A DNA stretch of 64,000 nucleotides. It comes from Paracrocinitomix sp039939375 (GTDB lineage Bacteria > Bacteroidota > Bacteroidia > Flavobacteriales_D > Crocinitomicaceae). The DNA is taken from positions 62,001 to 126,000 of the forward strand of contig JBDVJO010000001.1 of the NCBI GenBank assembly GCA_039939375.1, in the 5' to 3' direction. This document shows, in pieces, positions 61,891 to 64,000 of the stretch. How positions within the stretch are numbered: position 1 is the stretch's first letter; every line of letters starts with the position of its first letter. The notes beneath the pieces are model-generated. The model did no database searches. It was not told the origin of the DNA and saw only the letters and a list, made by a program, of their open reading frames with translations. Made by a program: the position numbers and the translations under genes.

Positions 61891-63831
61891 TTGATTGACG
61901 GATTGGTAAATGAAATCATGATTAAGGATAGTCCAAGACCATATTTTTTAACAGCAATGAATAATCCAGGAGCTCCATGGATTGCTGAAAATTTTGGATT
62001 ATACACCGATAGCTTAAACTTTAATTTGCTGTTTTCTGGGCGGTTAACTGCAATGCCCTACGGAAATCACATTACGGAATTAGACTCTATCATATTTTTA
62101 GCTCAGTTCAGGCTTAATTCTGAAGTTGAGGAAGATAATTGGTATAGCTGGACATTTGAACATATTAAATTTCTTATTGATTCCAATGAAAAATTTAAGT
62201 CGACAGATGCATACGTGAAAAGATTTGAACATGACTTACCAGTTGAACTAGAAATAATAAGGAATCAACAAGGTAATGGTAAAACCAAGCTCAAAAATGC
62301 ACTTCCCTTACTCAGAAAAATAAGGGAAAATGTTAAAAAGGACTACATGAAAAATGTAGTTAGATTAACATTAGAATCGATTGTTTGTGATAAGCACACA
62401 CCCAAATTTCATATCCAATCTTTCGAATATCTATCAAAACTGGCTTTTGCCGAATTTTATTCCTCTGGATATAGTAAAGAGGAGATAGGCCTATTTGTGA
62501 GTCGGATGCTGAAAAAATCATATGGGATAAATGAAGACGGAAGTATATGGGTACATAGTGCTCTTAAACCTGAACTTATAGTAAAATTGAAGGAACACAA
62601 TTCTAAGCCAATTGAATTTGATCAAAATCTATATGATGAAATAAAAAACTACTTCGATAATAGAAACATAAAGCAACAGGTGGAAGGGTTTTATAACTTT
62701 TCAATGTATCCAAAGTCTGAATTTAGTTTTTTGTTTAGACTAGATAATCTTCTCATAGATAAAGGTTGTCTTAACTTCTATGGGTTGAAAATCTTTAGTC
62801 ATAAATATATGCAAGAAACATATGGAGATCAAGTCCTTTCAAAATTCAATTTATTTAATACTCATGATCGAAAGTATAGTTCTTCTTATGTGAAAATCGC
62901 CGTTAATGGTTTTTCCCATTCTACTGTCATTAGCAAAGCAATAAATCAATTGAATGAAAAACTAAATTTATTAAGACTACATATTAATGAGTATTTTGAG
63001 CTTAACACTGTTACCTGTATTTGTGATTTTTCCGAGGACAATTTTGACGGAGTTAACAGCAGAGAAAAGTTAATATCCAAACCTAGTCGAATTGTTGAAT
63101 TTCAATTGAATCAACTAGGACAGCTAAAAAATCAATATAGTTTTTCAGGTCATTCCGAATATTTCGAAATGATTGATGGAATACTTGCTCAGGCTTGGGT
63201 TGAAAACAATGAACATGAGGCCTTATCCAGTTACTGGAAAGCATGTGACATTCTATCCAACGGAATACCAAAAAGTATTTTAAATCAAAGACCATGGTAT
63301 TCGTTAGCAAGAGATGTAAAAGTAATGGCACTTTTGGCTGCGCATTTTGATAAGTCTAATTTTCAACATTACATGAAAGGCTGGGCCGAAGATATTATTC
63401 ATAATGACCTTTTCAATACCGGTGGTAAAGCCTTGAAAAAAGAAAAAATTCCTTTTTATAAAGCAAGACGCAACCAGAGATTTTTACCACTTCCTAAGTT
63501 ATATTCTGATGTTGAACATCCTTACATAAAATATAAAATGCGTGAGGCAATTTATTATCAAAAAAACATTTCATTCAGAATGAGATTTGAGCATTATGCC
63601 AGATTTTTCTTGATTCTTTGGGCATGTAGAAACTCAAATGAACATTTCAATGAAAAAGACGCTATTGTTTCAAGAAATCTTAAACATTATACACATTTCG
63701 TGATATATGAAATTCGAACTGGAATTTTACTTGAACTTCGAGACAAGAAAAAGAACCAAAAGAAAACGCCTAAAGAGTTAATAAAAGAAATTGTTGTTTC
63801 AGGATTGAATAAACTACCAATAAGACCATAG
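61891..63831 (+). CDS. Large protein with HEPN-type RNxxxH motif
   Basis: This 646-residue cytoplasmic protein has no signal peptide or membrane helix. In its last 120 residues, within a helical region, RNSNEH (Arg580 to His585) fits the HEPN ribonuclease signature RNxxxH exactly, preceded by RMRFEHYARFFLILWAC, a plausible helix before it. The N-terminal 500 residues are mixed alpha/beta with a resemblance to ApeA-type N-terminal regions, but no named domain was recognised. HEPN proteins cut tRNA or mRNA in abortive-infection and toxin systems. It is the only gene in its stretch, between the GC-richer segment and the DnaC-like gene. Start is the first ATG of the frame. Confidence 0.65.
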   Translation: MIDGLVNEIMIKDSPRPYFLTAMNNPGAPWIAENFGLYTDSLNFNLLFSGRLTAMPYGNHITELDSIIFLAQFRLNSEVEEDNWYSWTFEHIKFLIDSNEKFKSTDAYVKRFEHDLPVELEIIRNQQGNGKTKLKNALPLLRKIRENVKKDYMKNVVRLTLESIVCDKHTPKFHIQSFEYLSKLAFAEFYSSGYSKEEIGLFVSRMLKKSYGINEDGSIWVHSALKPELIVKLKEHNSKPIEFDQNLYDEIKNYFDNRNIKQQVEGFYNFSMYPKSEFSFLFRLDNLLIDKGCLNFYGLKIFSHKYMQETYGDQVLSKFNLFNTHDRKYSSSYVKIAVNGFSHSTVISKAINQLNEKLNLLRLHINEYFELNTVTCICDFSEDNFDGVNSREKLISKPSRIVEFQLNQLGQLKNQYSFSGHSEYFEMIDGILAQAWVENNEHEALSSYWKACDILSNGIPKSILNQRPWYSLARDVKVMALLAAHFDKSNFQHYMKGWAEDIIHNDLFNTGGKALKKEKIPFYKARRNQRFLPLPKLYSDVEHPYIKYKMREAIYYQKNISFRMRFEHYARFFLILWACRNSNEHFNEKDAIVSRNLKHYTHFVIYEIRTGILLELRDKKKNQKKTPKELIKEIVVSGLNKLPIRP

Positions 63832-63879
63832 ATGATAACTTATTCAATTGAAATCGGATTTAGCCTACAAAATTAGAAA

Positions 63880-64000
63880 TCACCTCCTCTTATCACCAAC
63901 TTCCCGATCAAACGAAATCAAATTGAACAACTCACGCATTCTCGACCTAACTCTATTACCATAAAGCTTTTCTAATTCTTCTGCGTTGAGGTTGGTTGTT
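63880..64000 (-). CDS. DnaC/IstB-like ATPase, C-terminal fragment
   Basis: On the reverse strand a frame enters at the window edge and reads TTNLNAEELEKLYGNR, VRSRMRELFNLISFDREVGD and KRR before a TGA at 63880-63882. The TNLN...YG.RV.SRM.E..N.I.F pattern is the C-terminal end of DnaC/IstB-type AAA ATPases (the sensor 2 part), which load helicases or help transposases. The Walker motifs lie outside the window. Such genes are frequent in Bacteroidota phages and integrated elements, which would agree with the accessory character of this end. Confidence 0.55.
   Translation of the reverse strand, partial: TTNLNAEELEKLYGNRVRSRMRELFNLISFDREVGDKRR

Noticed and set aside
54226..64000. A prophage
   Set aside because: No integrase, terminase, capsid, portal or tail gene is visible; two holin-like small proteins and a DnaC-like fragment are not enough.

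Overview
The window comes from an AT-rich bacterium of the phylum Bacteroidota, most likely a member of the Flavobacteriales. The evidence is a subtilisin with a type IX secretion (T9SS) C-terminal sorting domain and SprB-like repeats, DUF1573, DUF1599 and DUF6089 genes, TAnnTTTG promoter boxes instead of sigma70 boxes, few clear Shine-Dalgarno sites, and a DUF1599-DoxX-tpiA-prmA(-clpS) neighbourhood typical of the phylum. A genus cannot be named from the sequence alone.

Region 1 (1-14.9 kb) is a surface-polysaccharide locus read outward from a divergent promoter region near 5.4 kb. Leftward run a separate SDR gene and an operon with ABC exporter Wzm/Wzt, a DegT-type aminotransferase, another SDR and the start of a hexapeptide acyltransferase. 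Rightward runs a tightly overlapped nine-gene operon: four glycosyltransferases, a LegB-like 4,6-dehydratase, a sugar nucleotidyltransferase, an SDR and two left-handed beta-helix acyltransferases. A convergent PIG-L deacetylase closes it. The likely product is an O-antigen-like glycan made in the cytoplasm and exported by Wzm/Wzt.

Region 2 (14.9-28.5 kb) is mostly housekeeping: a DUF6089/PorG-like barrel, a nitronate-monooxygenase-like flavoprotein, an M16 protease pair, a six-repeat VDYGED protein, recQ, three tandem DUF1573 genes, folP, DUF1599, a DoxX protein, tpiA and prmA.

Region 3 (28.5-43.1 kb) holds three envelope genes between prmA and clpS: a 1542-residue exported protein of unknown function, a small TPR protein, and a giant of about 2997 residues with TPR, beta-propeller, ten ~100-residue coiled-coil repeats and five SPOR-like domains.

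Region 4 (43.1-53.5 kb) has the T9SS subtilisin, small unknown proteins, a six-repeat SEDWDYWE protein, and a translationally coupled operon of an MpaB-type oxygenase, a membrane protein resembling PaxB/Pyr4 meroterpenoid cyclases, and a 989-residue STAND-like ATPase. A secreted NUC1 nuclease follows.

Region 5 (53.5-64 kb) is accessory DNA: a ~173-bp tandem array ending in a tRNA-3'-end-like motif, a split HipBST-type toxin-antitoxin operon with operator-like repeats, an unknown three-gene cassette, a metal-type CDF/TonB/Cys-rich operon, a GC-richer 619-bp segment bounded by 10-bp inverted repeats, a 646-residue protein with a HEPN-type RNxxxH motif, and the end of a DnaC/IstB-like ATPase.
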